Part shown: piece by piece, positions 35,426 through 44,973 of the stretch
How the letters are laid out: the number at the start of each line of letters is the position of its first letter
Numbering within the stretch: position 1 is the first letter of the stretch
Assembly (NCBI GenBank): GCA_965262785.1
Contig: OZ253559.1
Coordinates: 3,224,001-3,288,000, forward strand
Source: G965218495 sp965262785
Lineage (GTDB): Bacteria; Bacteroidota; Rhodothermia; Rhodothermales; Bin80
Direction of reading: 5' to 3'
Length of the DNA: 64,000 bases
Notes under the pieces: model-generated
Databases searched by the model: none
What the model saw: the letters and a program-made list of their open reading frames with translations, nothing else
Told to the model about the DNA's origin: nothing
Position numbers and translations under genes: made by a program

Positions 35426-36582
35426 CAGATTACAGGACGCTGCTTAGTGGCTCGCTTTCGGCTGCTTCTTTGCCGCAGATTGTATTTGGCCATCTCCCGC
35501 TCCACCAAGTTGTAAAACAGGGTGCGATCATGCGTTCTGATCACCGCTTGTTCATGGGCTTCGGCCAGAATCATGGGGTAACCGTTGCCTTTTCTGCATT
35601 CGCTGACGACTGTCGCGTGCACAAGGTCAAGCAGCTCCGCGTCCCCTGCCACCCAGCGCGGCAACTCGACGCGGGAGATCTCGGACTCGCCGTGCCCCGC
35701 CACCACTCGTACGTAGAAGAAACAGATCCGGTCTTCCGCGGCGTATGCTTGCAGCACACGGGAATCCGACGCGAACACGGCGGTTCGCTGCCACGGGGCC
35801 AGAATAGGATCGTACAGCCACCGATCAAGAATTCCGGCAAAAGAGTCCTCCTGCATTTCCTCCGTCTCTCCGCGCAAACCCCGAAGAAGGTTCACGACCT
35901 CGGTACTGTTGGGCATGCTGATAAAGGAGCACAATGGAATCCTGTGCTCACGGAACTGCGCCAGCTGCGCGGCATAACGGGAAATGAGCTCCGTCTTCAG
36001 AGGCTCCGGGTCTATCCGCTGGAGCATCCACCGGATCAGCGTGCCGTCTGCCATCGCAACAATCGGGCGGCGTGGTTGGCGGACACTGATCGCAAGGTTT
36101 ATGAGTGCTTCCAGTTCCATCTGATCCCTGCGTGCCGCAACCACATCTGTGCTGGCCCTACCCACTCCCGCTGAGGCTTGCGCCATAGTCTCGTGGTGAC
36201 CCGACCCAACATGCGTTTGAGACAGCATGACGGGCTTTTCCAGAGTACCGTACTGGAACGCGATCTGGCTTATGTTGAGCAGGTACACCAGAGGCTCAAT
36301 ATGGCGGTCTGGAAAAATCTGGGACCCATCGGATGCTACCGCCGTCAAGGGCGTTGGCCGCAATGCCGGTTCAGTAGCGCAGGTAGGATCTTCAAGCGGC
36401 GTGGCCATCAGCCACGACACATGCCTGCCCCGGTGGCGCTGCTCGTGCCAGATTCCGGTCTGCGCGCGAAGAAATTTCCGCGCCCGAGCAAGCATGTCTT
36501 GGCGGGCTGGCCAAGCTTGAAGCTGCGCAGCACAAAACTCAGAAAGCTGCTTTGAGACTTCCTGTATGTTGAGATTGTACAC
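35425..36582 (-). CDS. nurA: NurA-domain 5'-3' nuclease
   Basis: A 385-residue protein of the NurA family, which resects DNA ends together with HerA in archaea and some bacteria. The metal-binding residues can be placed: D85 in AVASDGSQIFPDRH, the D of IVAMADGTLIRWML, and the D of the C-terminal RTHDRTLFYNLVEREM. The order and spacing match the RNase H-like NurA fold. It is divergently oriented to hemW with a 33-base gap and is translationally coupled to the barrel protein at 34841. Confidence 0.8.
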   Translation of the reverse strand: MYNLNIQEVSKQLSEFCAAQLQAWPARQDMLARARKFLRAQTGIWHEQRHRGRHVSWLMATPLEDPTCATEPALRPTPLTAVASDGSQIFPDRHIEPLVYLLNISQIAFQYGTLEKPVMLSQTHVGSGHHETMAQASAGVGRASTDVVAARRDQMELEALINLAISVRQPRRPIVAMADGTLIRWMLQRIDPEPLKTELISRYAAQLAQFREHRIPLCSFISMPNSTEVVNLLRGLRGETEEMQEDSFAGILDRWLYDPILAPWQRTAVFASDSRVLQAYAAEDRICFFYVRVVAGHGESEISRVELPRWVAGDAELLDLVHATVVSECRKGNGYPMILAEAHEQAVIRTHDRTLFYNLVEREMAKYNLRQRSSRKRATKQRPVI

Positions 36583-36615
36583 CGACTACCTCCGCATTTG
36601 CGCCTAGAGGAACCT

Positions 36616-37764
36616 ATGTCCGGGCTGTATATCCATGTGCCTTTCTGCAGGCAGCGCTGCGTGTATTGCGACTTCTACTTTGTAACCGGTCAGCGTGATC
36701 ACAGCTCTTTCGTAGAGGCACTCTGCATGGAGTTGGGACGGGCCGCTCACCGCGGATTCAACGAATCCGTGGCGACAATATACCTTGGCGGGGGCACGCC
36801 ATCACAGCTCGCCAGTTGCGACATCTCCCGGATCCTAGCCGCTGCCGATAACGCTTTCGATACATCACGCGTCACAGAAATCACGATAGAGCTCAACCCG
36901 GAAGACACTACAGCCACTTACCTCCGGGAGTTGCGGGAGCTGGGCATTAACCGGGTCAGCCTTGGCATCCAATCGTTTTTTGACGATGATCTGCAATTCA
37001 TGAATCGCAGCCACAATGCCAGTGAGGCCGCCCGTGCTTTGGAGCTCGTTGCGGAATCGGACCTTGACAGCTACAGCGTCGACCTGATATTCGGACTCCC
37101 GAAACAGCCGCGCACTCGCTGGGCCGCCAACCTTGAAAGGCTCGCGGCCTTTGATCCGCCCCATGTTTCCACTTACGCTCTCACCATTGAACCGAAGACG
37201 CCGCTGCACAAGCAGGTTGCCCGAGGGCTTGTTACGCCTGAAACGGACGAATCTGTGGCAGCTCTCTATCAGACGACGATGGACACTCTGCGGGAGCACG
37301 GCCTGGAGCACTACGAGATTTCCAGCTTTTCCAAGCCTGGGCACCGGGCCCGACACAACCAGCGATACTGGACCCATGCTAACTACCTGGGCTTCGGCCC
37401 GTCGGCCCATTCATTCTGGTGGGACAATGCATCTGCGGCTCATCGCTGGAGCAGTGTCCGCAGCCTGCACAAGTACTTGTCGCTCATTCGTAGCAGCAAG
37501 GACGCCACGGACAACCGCGAATCCCTTACACTGGAAACGCTGGGCGAAGAGCGGATCATGCTGGGCTTGCGCACAGCAGAAGGCATAGAGCTGAGCGTGC
37601 TGAAGGACATATACGGCATAGACCTTGTGGCCGTAAACGGGAAGGCTATTGAATCGCTGGCTCAGGCTGGACTCCTTTCATGCGACGACGGATTCTTGCG
37701 CCTGACAGACCGCGGGAAACACGTTTGCGACCATGTGACCACACGCCTTCTTCCTCCGTCGTGA
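36616..37764 (+). CDS. hemW: HemW-like radical SAM protein (heme chaperone)
   Basis: A 382-residue protein. The ATG at 36616 follows AGAGGA at good spacing and leads straight into MSGLYIHVPFCRQRCVYCDF, with the radical SAM cysteines at 11, 15 and 18 and the extra aromatic-flanked motif of HemW. YLGGGTPSQL, IELNPEDTT, GINRVSLGIQSF and YEISSFSKPGHRARHN are all HemN/HemW signatures. HemW lacks coproporphyrinogen oxidase activity and is thought to insert heme into proteins. The single cysteine of CDF rather than CDFC agrees with HemW. Confidence 0.88.
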   Translation: MSGLYIHVPFCRQRCVYCDFYFVTGQRDHSSFVEALCMELGRAAHRGFNESVATIYLGGGTPSQLASCDISRILAAADNAFDTSRVTEITIELNPEDTTATYLRELRELGINRVSLGIQSFFDDDLQFMNRSHNASEAARALELVAESDLDSYSVDLIFGLPKQPRTRWAANLERLAAFDPPHVSTYALTIEPKTPLHKQVARGLVTPETDESVAALYQTTMDTLREHGLEHYEISSFSKPGHRARHNQRYWTHANYLGFGPSAHSFWWDNASAAHRWSSVRSLHKYLSLIRSSKDATDNRESLTLETLGEERIMLGLRTAEGIELSVLKDIYGIDLVAVNGKAIESLAQAGLLSCDDGFLRLTDRGKHVCDHVTTRLLPPS

Positions 37765-37816
37765 ACCGGCCAGCACTCCTGTTGTAGAACTCGCGCACGG
37801 TGTGCCCTTGAATGAC

Positions 37817-38293
37817 ATGAGCGCGAAAGTTGTCCCATTCCTTCTGTTGCTGGTACTGGCAGCAGCCTGCAGCGAAGAACTTGCGCCGCCGCCCGAATAC
37901 GGCATTCGCGCTGACGGTACGTTGGACTTTGTCATAGGCGACAGCGCGGTCATCCATTCGATCAACATTGAGATAGCGGACACCAAGGAGACCCGTCAGC
38001 GCGGCCTCATGAATCGCCGTGGCATCGGGCTGAATGAAGGCATGCTGTTCATATTTCCGGAGCCGGACATGCTCAGCTTCTGGATGCGCAATACGGCCTT
38101 GCCACTGGACATCATCTTCATTGACACGGAACTGAACATCGTCAACATCGCTCGTCGCACCAAGCCGCTGTCAGATGACTTTATCCGTGCCACGGCCCTG
38201 GCGCAGTACGTCGTTGAGGTGCGCGGCGGCGTCAGCGAGCGGTATGACATCACCGACAGCGCATCGGTGCGCTGGCAACGAAACAGCAATTAG
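37817..38293 (+). CDS. DUF192 lipoprotein (first of a tandem pair)
   Basis: A 158-residue lipoprotein. The ATG at 37817 gives an ideal signal (MSAKVVPFLLLLVLAAAC), better than the GTG at 37802. The DUF192 domain follows: IEIADTKETRQRGLMNR, LFIFPEPDMLSFWMRNT, LPLDIIFID and QYVVEVRGG. Related proteins are small periplasmic or surface beta-barrels of unknown function. The next gene is its close paralogue, three bases downstream. Confidence 0.82.
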   Translation: MSAKVVPFLLLLVLAAACSEELAPPPEYGIRADGTLDFVIGDSAVIHSINIEIADTKETRQRGLMNRRGIGLNEGMLFIFPEPDMLSFWMRNTALPLDIIFIDTELNIVNIARRTKPLSDDFIRATALAQYVVEVRGGVSERYDITDSASVRWQRNSN

Positions 38294-38296
38294 CGC

Positions 38297-38782
38297 ATGC
38301 GGCTTATTCTTTCAGCCCTCCTTTTGGTCCTCTACGCCTGTGCCGACGGCAATGGCGGTGATTCCGCGCCTGAAGCCGAAGAAAGGGAAGAGTCCATCCC
38401 CTTCCGCATCGACGGAACGCTGGATATCCATCGTGACGGCGAAACGCTCTTAACGATAGAAATTGAGATAGCCGATAACGACTCCACGCGAGAGCGCGGT
38501 ATGATGCAGCGTACCGAGTTCCCGGAGCGCACCGGGATGCTGTTCCTCTTCGATGAGGAAACCATGCAGCAATTCTGGATGGGTAACACGCCCCTCGCGC
38601 TCGACTTGCTGTTTATCGACGCAGACTCGCAAATCGTGGACTTTGCCAAGTACGCAGTTCCCTTCTCCAACGCGCCCCTGGCTTCTCGGTCACCGGCCCA
38701 GTACGTACTGGAGGTGCCGGCAGGCTGGGTCGATTCTAACGGGATCGTAGAAGGCGACCGCGCCCGATGGCATCGTCACTAG
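38297..38782 (+). CDS. DUF192 lipoprotein (second of a tandem pair)
   Basis: A 161-residue lipoprotein with signal MRLILSALLLVLYAC and the DUF192 features IEIADNDSTRERGMMQR, LFLFDEETMQQFWMGNT, LALDLLFIDAD and QYVLEVPAG. It is clearly duplicated from the upstream gene. Between the signal and the domain is an acidic linker (GDSAPEAEEREE). It ends tail-to-tail over sufA with the shared CTAG at 38779-38782. Confidence 0.82.
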   Translation: MRLILSALLLVLYACADGNGGDSAPEAEEREESIPFRIDGTLDIHRDGETLLTIEIEIADNDSTRERGMMQRTEFPERTGMLFLFDEETMQQFWMGNTPLALDLLFIDADSQIVDFAKYAVPFSNAPLASRSPAQYVLEVPAGWVDSNGIVEGDRARWHRH

Positions 38783-39111
38783 AGCCCGAATGACTCGCCG
38801 CAAGCGCAGGTCCGCGCCGCCTGCGTATTCTGGAAGTGGAAGCCTTTACCATCCAGGCCGTCGGTGAAGTCAAGCTCCACATCTTCCATGTATAGACTGC
38901 TTCGCCGGTCTATAGCGATGGAAAACTCGCCGGCCTGCACCACGTGATCCCCGTCATGCCGGGCAGTATCCCAGCCCAGGTCATACGTCAAACCAGAACA
39001 GCCGCCAGGCACAACCGCTACGCGGAGCATGTGTGACTCGCTGCTTAAGGCTTCATCACGCGCGATCTGACGAATCCGATCCAGCGCGCGCGGCGTAATG
39101 CTGAGATTCAT
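38779..39111 (-). CDS. sufA: A-type Fe-S carrier SufA/IscA
   Basis: A 110-residue A-type carrier that holds Fe-S clusters or iron for transfer to apoproteins. The three conserved cysteines are C38 in PGGCSGLTYDLGW and C102 and C104 in TCACGESFGL. GKGFHFQNTQA is also typical. It is divergent from sufB with a 145-base intergenic region, which should hold both promoters. No SufR or IscR gene is visible in the window. Confidence 0.9.
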   Translation of the reverse strand: MNLSITPRALDRIRQIARDEALSSESHMLRVAVVPGGCSGLTYDLGWDTARHDGDHVVQAGEFSIAIDRRSSLYMEDVELDFTDGLDGKGFHFQNTQAARTCACGESFGL

Positions 39112-39256
39112 ATCTGTTAGGGTAAGATGGCTGCGGCGCCATTCTTGGGCGCGACTTCACCTTGCTTCCATGTTAGGCATAGAAACAGTAAACGCTTATT
39201 AGGGTACACCTGTTCTGTTTGCAGCAATGCATGCTGCTGATCATCTCGAGGGTTCC

Positions 39257-40714
39257 ATGAACACCGACACCCAGTATCTTCACGAGGTTGCCGCCACCGA
39301 TTATGAGCATGGCTGGGTAACCGACATCGTTTCCGACACGATACCGAAGGGGCTCAACGAGGACATCGTCCGCCTCATCTCAGCCAAGAAACAAGATCCG
39401 GACTGGATGCTGGAAAGCCGTCTGCGTGCTTTTCGGTACTGGCAGAGCCTGGAGAATTCGGATCAACGCCCAACGTGGGCCCACCTTGATATCCCCGAGA
39501 TCAACTTCCAGGACATCATATACTACTCGGCGCCGGGCAACAAGCCAAAGTACGAAAGCCTGGACGAGGTTGATCCCGAGGTCTTGCGCACCTTTGAGCG
39601 GCTTGGTATCCCACTTCAAGAGCAGAAATTCCTCTCGGGCGTGGCGGTCGACGCCGTCATTGACAGCGTCTCCGTAGCAACCAGCTTCAAAGAAGAACTT
39701 GCCGAGCACGGCATCATCTTTTGCTCCTTCACCGAAGCGGTCGAAAAGCACCCTGAGCTCGTGCAGAAATACATGGGCTCGGTCGTGCCGCATACCGACA
39801 ACTTCTATGCGGCACTTAATGCTGCGGTATTCAGCGACGGGTCCTTCTGCTACATCCCGCCCGGCGTACGCTGCCCCATGGAACTGTCTACCTACTTCCG
39901 CATCAACCAAGCGGGCACAGGCCAGTTTGAGCGCACGCTGATCGTAGCGGACGAGGGCTCTTACGTTTCCTACCTGGAAGGCTGCACGGCGCCCAGGCGA
40001 GACGACAATCAGCTGCATGCCGCCGTGGTGGAAATCATCGCCCACAAAGACGCGGAGGTAAAGTACTCTACGATCCAGAACTGGTATCCCGGTGACTCCA
40101 CCGGCACCGGTGGCATATTCAACTTTGTCACGAAGCGCGGCATATGCCGTGGGGACCGGTCCAAGATTTCGTGGACCCAGCTGGAAACCGGCTCCGCGAT
40201 CACCTGGAAATACCCCAGCGTGATACTCAAAGGTGACAACAGCAAGGGCGAATTTTATTCGGTCGCCTTTACAAAAGGGCGCCAACAGGCGGACACAGGT
40301 ACAAAGATGATACACCTGGGCCGCAACACGTCCAGTACCATTATCTCCAAAGGCATCTCGGCAGGTCATTCCAGCAACAGCTACCGCGGTCTGGTACGTG
40401 TTAACAAGAACGCCGACAACGCGCGTAACTTTTCCCAGTGCGACTCGATGCTTCTCGGCGATCGATGTGGCGCACACACATTTCCCTACCTCGACACTAG
40501 CAACCCCACGGCGCAGGTGGAACATGAGGCGACCACCTCCAAGGTTGGGGAGGACCAGATCTTCTACTGCAAGCAACGCGGCATCAGCGAGCAGGACGCT
40601 ATCAAGCTTATCGTCAGTGGCTTCTGCCAGGAGATTCTCGCCAAGTTGCCCATGGAATTCGCTGTTGAGGCGCGCAAGCTGCTTGCTATCGAGTTGGAAG
40701 GGTCGGTTGGCTAG
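39257..40714 (+). CDS. sufB: Fe-S cluster scaffold subunit SufB
   Basis: A 485-residue scaffold of the SufBCD complex, where Fe-S clusters are built. The ATG at 39257 is preceded by GAGGG and gives the usual length; an upstream in-frame ATG at 39227 adds ten poorly conserved residues. FCYIPPGVRCPMELSTYFRI, EGSYVSYLEGCTAP-like DEGSYVSYLEGCTAP, NWYPGD and the C-terminal SEQDAIKLIVSGFCQEIL match. It heads the sufBCD-SE-T operon. Confidence 0.95.
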   Translation: MNTDTQYLHEVAATDYEHGWVTDIVSDTIPKGLNEDIVRLISAKKQDPDWMLESRLRAFRYWQSLENSDQRPTWAHLDIPEINFQDIIYYSAPGNKPKYESLDEVDPEVLRTFERLGIPLQEQKFLSGVAVDAVIDSVSVATSFKEELAEHGIIFCSFTEAVEKHPELVQKYMGSVVPHTDNFYAALNAAVFSDGSFCYIPPGVRCPMELSTYFRINQAGTGQFERTLIVADEGSYVSYLEGCTAPRRDDNQLHAAVVEIIAHKDAEVKYSTIQNWYPGDSTGTGGIFNFVTKRGICRGDRSKISWTQLETGSAITWKYPSVILKGDNSKGEFYSVAFTKGRQQADTGTKMIHLGRNTSSTIISKGISAGHSSNSYRGLVRVNKNADNARNFSQCDSMLLGDRCGAHTFPYLDTSNPTAQVEHEATTSKVGEDQIFYCKQRGISEQDAIKLIVSGFCQEILAKLPMEFAVEARKLLAIELEGSVG

Positions 40715-40743
40715 GTTGGCCTCTGCTGAACAAGACTACATAT

Positions 40744-41508
40744 ATGGGACCAATACTTGATATCCAGAATCTCAGGGCTTCCGTGGGTGGGGTACCCATC
40801 CTCAAGGGCGTAAACCTGACGGTTCATACGGGCGAACTCCACGCCATCATGGGTCCCAACGGATCCGGCAAGAGTACGCTCGCATCGGTGCTCGCGGGCC
40901 GTGAAGAGTACGAGGTGGACACTGGCACCGTGTACTACCAGGGGGAGGACCTGCTGGAGATGGAGATTGACGAGCGGGCACGTGAAGGCCTGTTTCTGGC
41001 GTTCCAGTATCCGGTGGAGCTTCCGGGCGTCAGCATGATGAATTTCCTCAAGCAGGCCGTCAACTCGGTTCGAGCCCATCGGGGCCAGCCCCCACTTGGC
41101 GCAGCTGCGCTCTTGCGGCTGGCACGAGACAAAGCAGCACTGATAAACCTTGACAGCAGGCTGAAAAGGCGCTCGGTCAACGAAGGCTTTTCCGGCGGCG
41201 AGAAGAAGCGCAACGAGATTTTCCAGCTCGCGATGCTGGACCCGCGTCTGGCGGTCCTGGACGAAACTGATTCGGGCCTCGACATTGACGCCTTGCGGAG
41301 TGTAGCCGACGGGGTCAATGTCCTGCGGACGAAGGATCGCGCCTTTGTCGTCATTACCCACTACCAGAGGCTGTTGGACCATATCGTGCCGGACTTCGTC
41401 CACGTGATGTATGACGGACGCATTGTAATAAGCGGTGGCAAAGAGCTCGCCTTGGAGCTTGAGTCACGCGGGTATGACTGGGTTGCCCAAGAAGCCATTC
41501 CGGCATAA
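40744..41508 (+). CDS. sufC: SufC ATPase of the SufBCD complex
   Basis: A 254-residue ABC-type ATPase. The Walker A is GPNGSGKST, the signature is NEGFSGGEKKRNEI, the Walker B LAVLDETDSGLDID, and the switch histidine is in VVITHYQRLLD. The FSGGEKKRNE form and ETDSGLDID are specific to SufC. It follows sufB after 29 bases and precedes sufD by five. Confidence 0.96.
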   Translation: MGPILDIQNLRASVGGVPILKGVNLTVHTGELHAIMGPNGSGKSTLASVLAGREEYEVDTGTVYYQGEDLLEMEIDERAREGLFLAFQYPVELPGVSMMNFLKQAVNSVRAHRGQPPLGAAALLRLARDKAALINLDSRLKRRSVNEGFSGGEKKRNEIFQLAMLDPRLAVLDETDSGLDIDALRSVADGVNVLRTKDRAFVVITHYQRLLDHIVPDFVHVMYDGRIVISGGKELALELESRGYDWVAQEAIPA

Positions 41509-41513
41509 AGCGG

Positions 41514-42830
41514 ATGACGACCACTGCCAACATGCGCGGCCCTTTGGAAAATCGCTACGTAGAAGCATTCAACCGGTTCTTTGCGCCAAGCCTGAACGGT
41601 GAGCCCAGCTTCCTGCGTACCCTGCGCCACGAAGCAATTGACTGCTTTAGCAACCTGGGTTTTCCGGGCAAGAAAGACGAGGACTGGAAATACACGAGCA
41701 TGGCCGCCATCCTGGGTGCCCCGCTCACCTTTGGAGACCTGAGACACCCGCCAGGGCCGATTCGCAGCATCGAAGGACTGGATGCCCACGTTGGTGTGTT
41801 TATTGATGGTAGCTTCAGCGCCAGTCATTCGACGTTGGCGTCCCTGCCGGCCGGCGTCATGGTGACCGGTATCAAGGGTGCCCCGCAGGCACTAGTAGAG
41901 GCGCACCTTACCCGGCAGGCAGATGTCAGCCGTCACCCGTTTGTCGCACTAAACACCGCCTTTATCCGCGACGGCGCCTTCGTTTATGTGCCCGATGGCG
42001 TAAGGCTCAATAAGCCGGTTCACCTTGTTCACGTGCTGACGGGCGCAGCCGCCACGCTGGCCCAGCCACGCACCCTGGTCATCGCGGGAAGCCACACTCA
42101 GCTTCGTTTCGTGGAAACGATGGAGGCCCAACTGCCCAACCCGTCCTTAATCAATAGTGTAGCCGAGGTGTTCGTTGGATCGGGCGCTCACGTGTCGCGG
42201 TTTGAGATACAGGATCTACCTGCGTATATTAGCCTTGTTAGCTCGATTGACGCGTATCAGAACGCTGGGAGCCACTTCCAGAACAACTGCTTTACCTTCG
42301 GCGGTGCTGTAGTGCGCAACAACGTTAGCATGCTTCCGGACGCCGAAGGCTGCGAGACCATACTGAACGGCTTGTTCGTCGCACGTGGGCGCTCGCATGT
42401 GGACAACCATACGCTTGTGGACCACGCCAAGCCAAACTGCTTCAGCTCTGAAAATTATCGGGGCATCCTGGACGAGCGTGCTACCGGCGTCTTCAACGGC
42501 AAGGTCCTGGTTCGGCAAGACGCCCAGCAGATCAATGCCTACCAGACAAACAAGAGCATTGTCCTCGCCAAAACCGCGCGCATGTACGCTAAGCCGGAAC
42601 TCGAGATCTATGCCGACGATGTTAAATGCAGTCACGGGGCGACCACCGGGCAGCTGGATGAGGAGGCGCTGTTTTATCTCCGTACACGCGGCCTGACGCT
42701 GTCAGATGCACGCATGCTCTTGCTGCAGGCTTTTGCGCGCGACATCGTCGATAAGGTCCCAATCGAATCTCTGCGCATCATGTTGGACCAGCGCTTAGCT
42801 CTGAGTCTAGCCTACCCATCACCTGCGTAG
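41514..42830 (+). CDS. sufD: SufD subunit of the SufBCD complex
   Basis: A 438-residue SufD, paralogous to SufB. GKKDEDWKYTSMAAIL near the N terminus is the DEDWKYT motif of SufD. The beta-helix includes GVRLNKPVHLVHVL and the C-terminal region KCSHGATTGQLDEEALFYLR, followed by ARMLLLQAFARDIVD. The KCSHGATTGQ histidine is the conserved interface residue with SufB. Length is normal. Confidence 0.95.
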   Translation: MTTTANMRGPLENRYVEAFNRFFAPSLNGEPSFLRTLRHEAIDCFSNLGFPGKKDEDWKYTSMAAILGAPLTFGDLRHPPGPIRSIEGLDAHVGVFIDGSFSASHSTLASLPAGVMVTGIKGAPQALVEAHLTRQADVSRHPFVALNTAFIRDGAFVYVPDGVRLNKPVHLVHVLTGAAATLAQPRTLVIAGSHTQLRFVETMEAQLPNPSLINSVAEVFVGSGAHVSRFEIQDLPAYISLVSSIDAYQNAGSHFQNNCFTFGGAVVRNNVSMLPDAEGCETILNGLFVARGRSHVDNHTLVDHAKPNCFSSENYRGILDERATGVFNGKVLVRQDAQQINAYQTNKSIVLAKTARMYAKPELEIYADDVKCSHGATTGQLDEEALFYLRTRGLTLSDARMLLLQAFARDIVDKVPIESLRIMLDQRLALSLAYPSPA

Positions 42831-42977
42831 ACAGTACTGGAAATGGCCTGCACTCTGGGTGAGTACATTTGCGGAAAATTGTCTGCAGGACACTAACCAG
42901 AGCGCGCGTGCCCCTGATTTGCCACCAGAACACATGCATGCTATAAGTACCACAAAACAAGCCCGGGGTCTTGCGCC

Positions 42978-44660
42978 ATGACCGCCTGTATCAAAGCACG
43001 GGCCGACTTCCCCGCTCTGCAACAGCGGGTACACGGCAAGCCACTCGTCTTTCTTGACAGTGCCGCCAGTTCGCTCAAGCCAAGGTCTGTTGTCAACCGT
43101 CTCGCACATTACTACGCCGTCGAGCATAGCAACGTACATCGGGGCGTACACATCCTGAGCCAAGTAGCAACCGACCACTTCGAAGGTGCAAGGCGTCAGA
43201 TAGCGCGATACTTAAACGCCGCGCACACGCACGAAATAATCTTCACGCGCGGCACCACCGAGGCCATTAACCTCGTGGCAGACACCTTCGGTCGAAGCCG
43301 CATCGGGCCAGGAGACGAAATCCTCGTCACGGGTATGGAGCACCACTCCAACATGGTCCCCTGGCAAATGCTCTGCCAGGAACGAGGAGCGAAGCTCAAC
43401 ATAATTCCGGTCGATGAACGTGGAGAGTTGGAGATTGAACACCTTGACTCGCTGCTTTCGTCGCGCACGCAGCTTGTCTCGGTTACGCACGTATCCAATA
43501 CCCTCGGAACTGTCACCCCGCTGCGGGAAATCATCGCGGCAGCACATGCAAGAGACATCCCCGTCCTCGTGGATGGGGCTCAGGCGGCACCCCATTGCCG
43601 CATCGATGTCCAGGAACTGGACTGCGACTTCTACTGCCTTAGCGGCCACAAAGTGTACGGACCTACAGGCATCGGTGTCCTCTACGGCAAGGAAGCGCTA
43701 CTAAATGCCATTCCGCCTTGGCAGGGCGGCGGCGACATGATCCAGTCTGTGACATATGACACCTTTACGCATGACACGCTGCCGCACAAGTTCGAAGCCG
43801 GAACGCCGCACATCGCGGGCGTAATAGGTTTGGCCGCAGCGTTTGACTACATGGAGAAAGTGGGCATAGAGGCTATCGGTGCCCATGAGGCAGAACTCCT
43901 CAAGTACACACACGAAAAGCTCCTCGATCTGGGCGGCGTACGGTTGATAGGCACTGCAACCCATAAGGCTGGCGTTATCAGCTTCCTCGTGGATCACGCG
44001 CATCCCTATGACGTAGGGAAGCTGTTGGATGAACAAGGCATAGCGGTGCGTGTTGGTCATCATTGTACGATGCCACTGATGATGCGGCTGGGAATTCCAG
44101 GCACGGTGCGCGCCTCGCTGGGGCTCTACAACACGCGCGAAGACATCGACCGGCTAGTCGAGGGCGTGCGTTCTGCGCAGGTGCAGCTCAGCGCCATAAA
44201 GACCCGGGTGCATGCCACTCCGACGGTCAACGGATCCTTCCGGGAGCGGGAACGCGCCTTGCTAGACGACTTTGCACTCTTCGAGAGCAGCGACGAAAAG
44301 CGCGAATACCTCATGGAGCTCGGTGAAAACCTGCCGGCGTACGATGCAGCCTTCCGCACCGAGGACTACCGGATCAATGGCTGCCAGTCAATGGTGTGGC
44401 TGCGCACGGAGCAACAGGAGGACTGCCTGCATTTCCTGGCAGACAGCGATGCGCTAATCACCAAGGGCATGATCGCCTTGATGGTCTACCTGCTTACCGG
44501 CATGACGCCTCAAGCGATTTACGACCTGGATTTGGACAGTGTTATTGCGCGTATCGGTCTACCCAGCCTCGTCACGGCGAGGCGCAAGAATGGCTTGGCC
44601 AGCATGGCTGCCCGCATAAAACGAGATGCCTTAAAACATGGAGCCAGAAATCATCAATAA
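42978..44660 (+). CDS. sufS: SufS-SufE fusion: cysteine desulfurase with its sulfur acceptor
   Basis: A 560-residue protein. Residues 1-410 are a group II cysteine desulfurase: K225 in LSGHKVYGPTG should bind PLP, and C363 in VRVGHHCTMPLM takes the sulfur from cysteine. Residues about 420-560 are SufE, starting around RALLDDFALFESSDEKREYL, with acceptor C469 in YRINGCQSMVWL. The fusion guarantees one SufE per SufS and direct hand-off. It is 147 bases after sufD and overlaps sufT by 23 bases. Fusion in this order is known in a few lineages but uncommon. Confidence 0.93.
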   Translation: MTACIKARADFPALQQRVHGKPLVFLDSAASSLKPRSVVNRLAHYYAVEHSNVHRGVHILSQVATDHFEGARRQIARYLNAAHTHEIIFTRGTTEAINLVADTFGRSRIGPGDEILVTGMEHHSNMVPWQMLCQERGAKLNIIPVDERGELEIEHLDSLLSSRTQLVSVTHVSNTLGTVTPLREIIAAAHARDIPVLVDGAQAAPHCRIDVQELDCDFYCLSGHKVYGPTGIGVLYGKEALLNAIPPWQGGGDMIQSVTYDTFTHDTLPHKFEAGTPHIAGVIGLAAAFDYMEKVGIEAIGAHEAELLKYTHEKLLDLGGVRLIGTATHKAGVISFLVDHAHPYDVGKLLDEQGIAVRVGHHCTMPLMMRLGIPGTVRASLGLYNTREDIDRLVEGVRSAQVQLSAIKTRVHATPTVNGSFRERERALLDDFALFESSDEKREYLMELGENLPAYDAAFRTEDYRINGCQSMVWLRTEQQEDCLHFLADSDALITKGMIALMVYLLTGMTPQAIYDLDLDSVIARIGLPSLVTARRKNGLASMAARIKRDALKHGARNHQ

Positions 44661-44973
44661 CGCATCCACTGCGGGCCTCGCCGAAGATGTCATAGATTCG
44701 ATCCGACAGATCTTCGATCCCGAAATCCCGGTCAATGTATACGACCTGGGCTTAATCTATAAGATCCGGCTGGATGAGGATGACCGCGTTTTCGTCACGA
44801 TGACCCTGACCACACCCAACTGCCCGGTAGCGGATAGCTTGCCGGCTCAGGTGGAATCCGTCGTCATGCTGACCGAGGGTGTTACCGATGCCCGTGTGGA
44901 GCTGACTTTCAGCCCTCCATTTACCATTGATATGATGTCAGACGAGGCCAAGTTGGAGTTGGGACTGCTTTGA
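44638..44973 (+). CDS. sufT: SufT-like DUF59/MIP18 Fe-S assembly protein
   Basis: A 111-residue protein. DPEIPVNVYDLGLIYKIRL and TLTTPNCPVADSLPAQVE are the MIP18/DUF59 signatures, with C63 in the family cysteine position. SufT proteins help mature Fe-S enzymes, probably as carrier adaptors. It begins inside the sufS-E frame and ends over the start of the TonB receptor gene (TGATG). Confidence 0.9.
   Translation: MEPEIINNASTAGLAEDVIDSIRQIFDPEIPVNVYDLGLIYKIRLDEDDRVFVTMTLTTPNCPVADSLPAQVESVVMLTEGVTDARVELTFSPPFTIDMMSDEAKLELGLL

Noticed and set aside
39380..40576. A 398-codon minus-strand frame
   Set aside because: Antisense to sufB, which is conserved over its full length.
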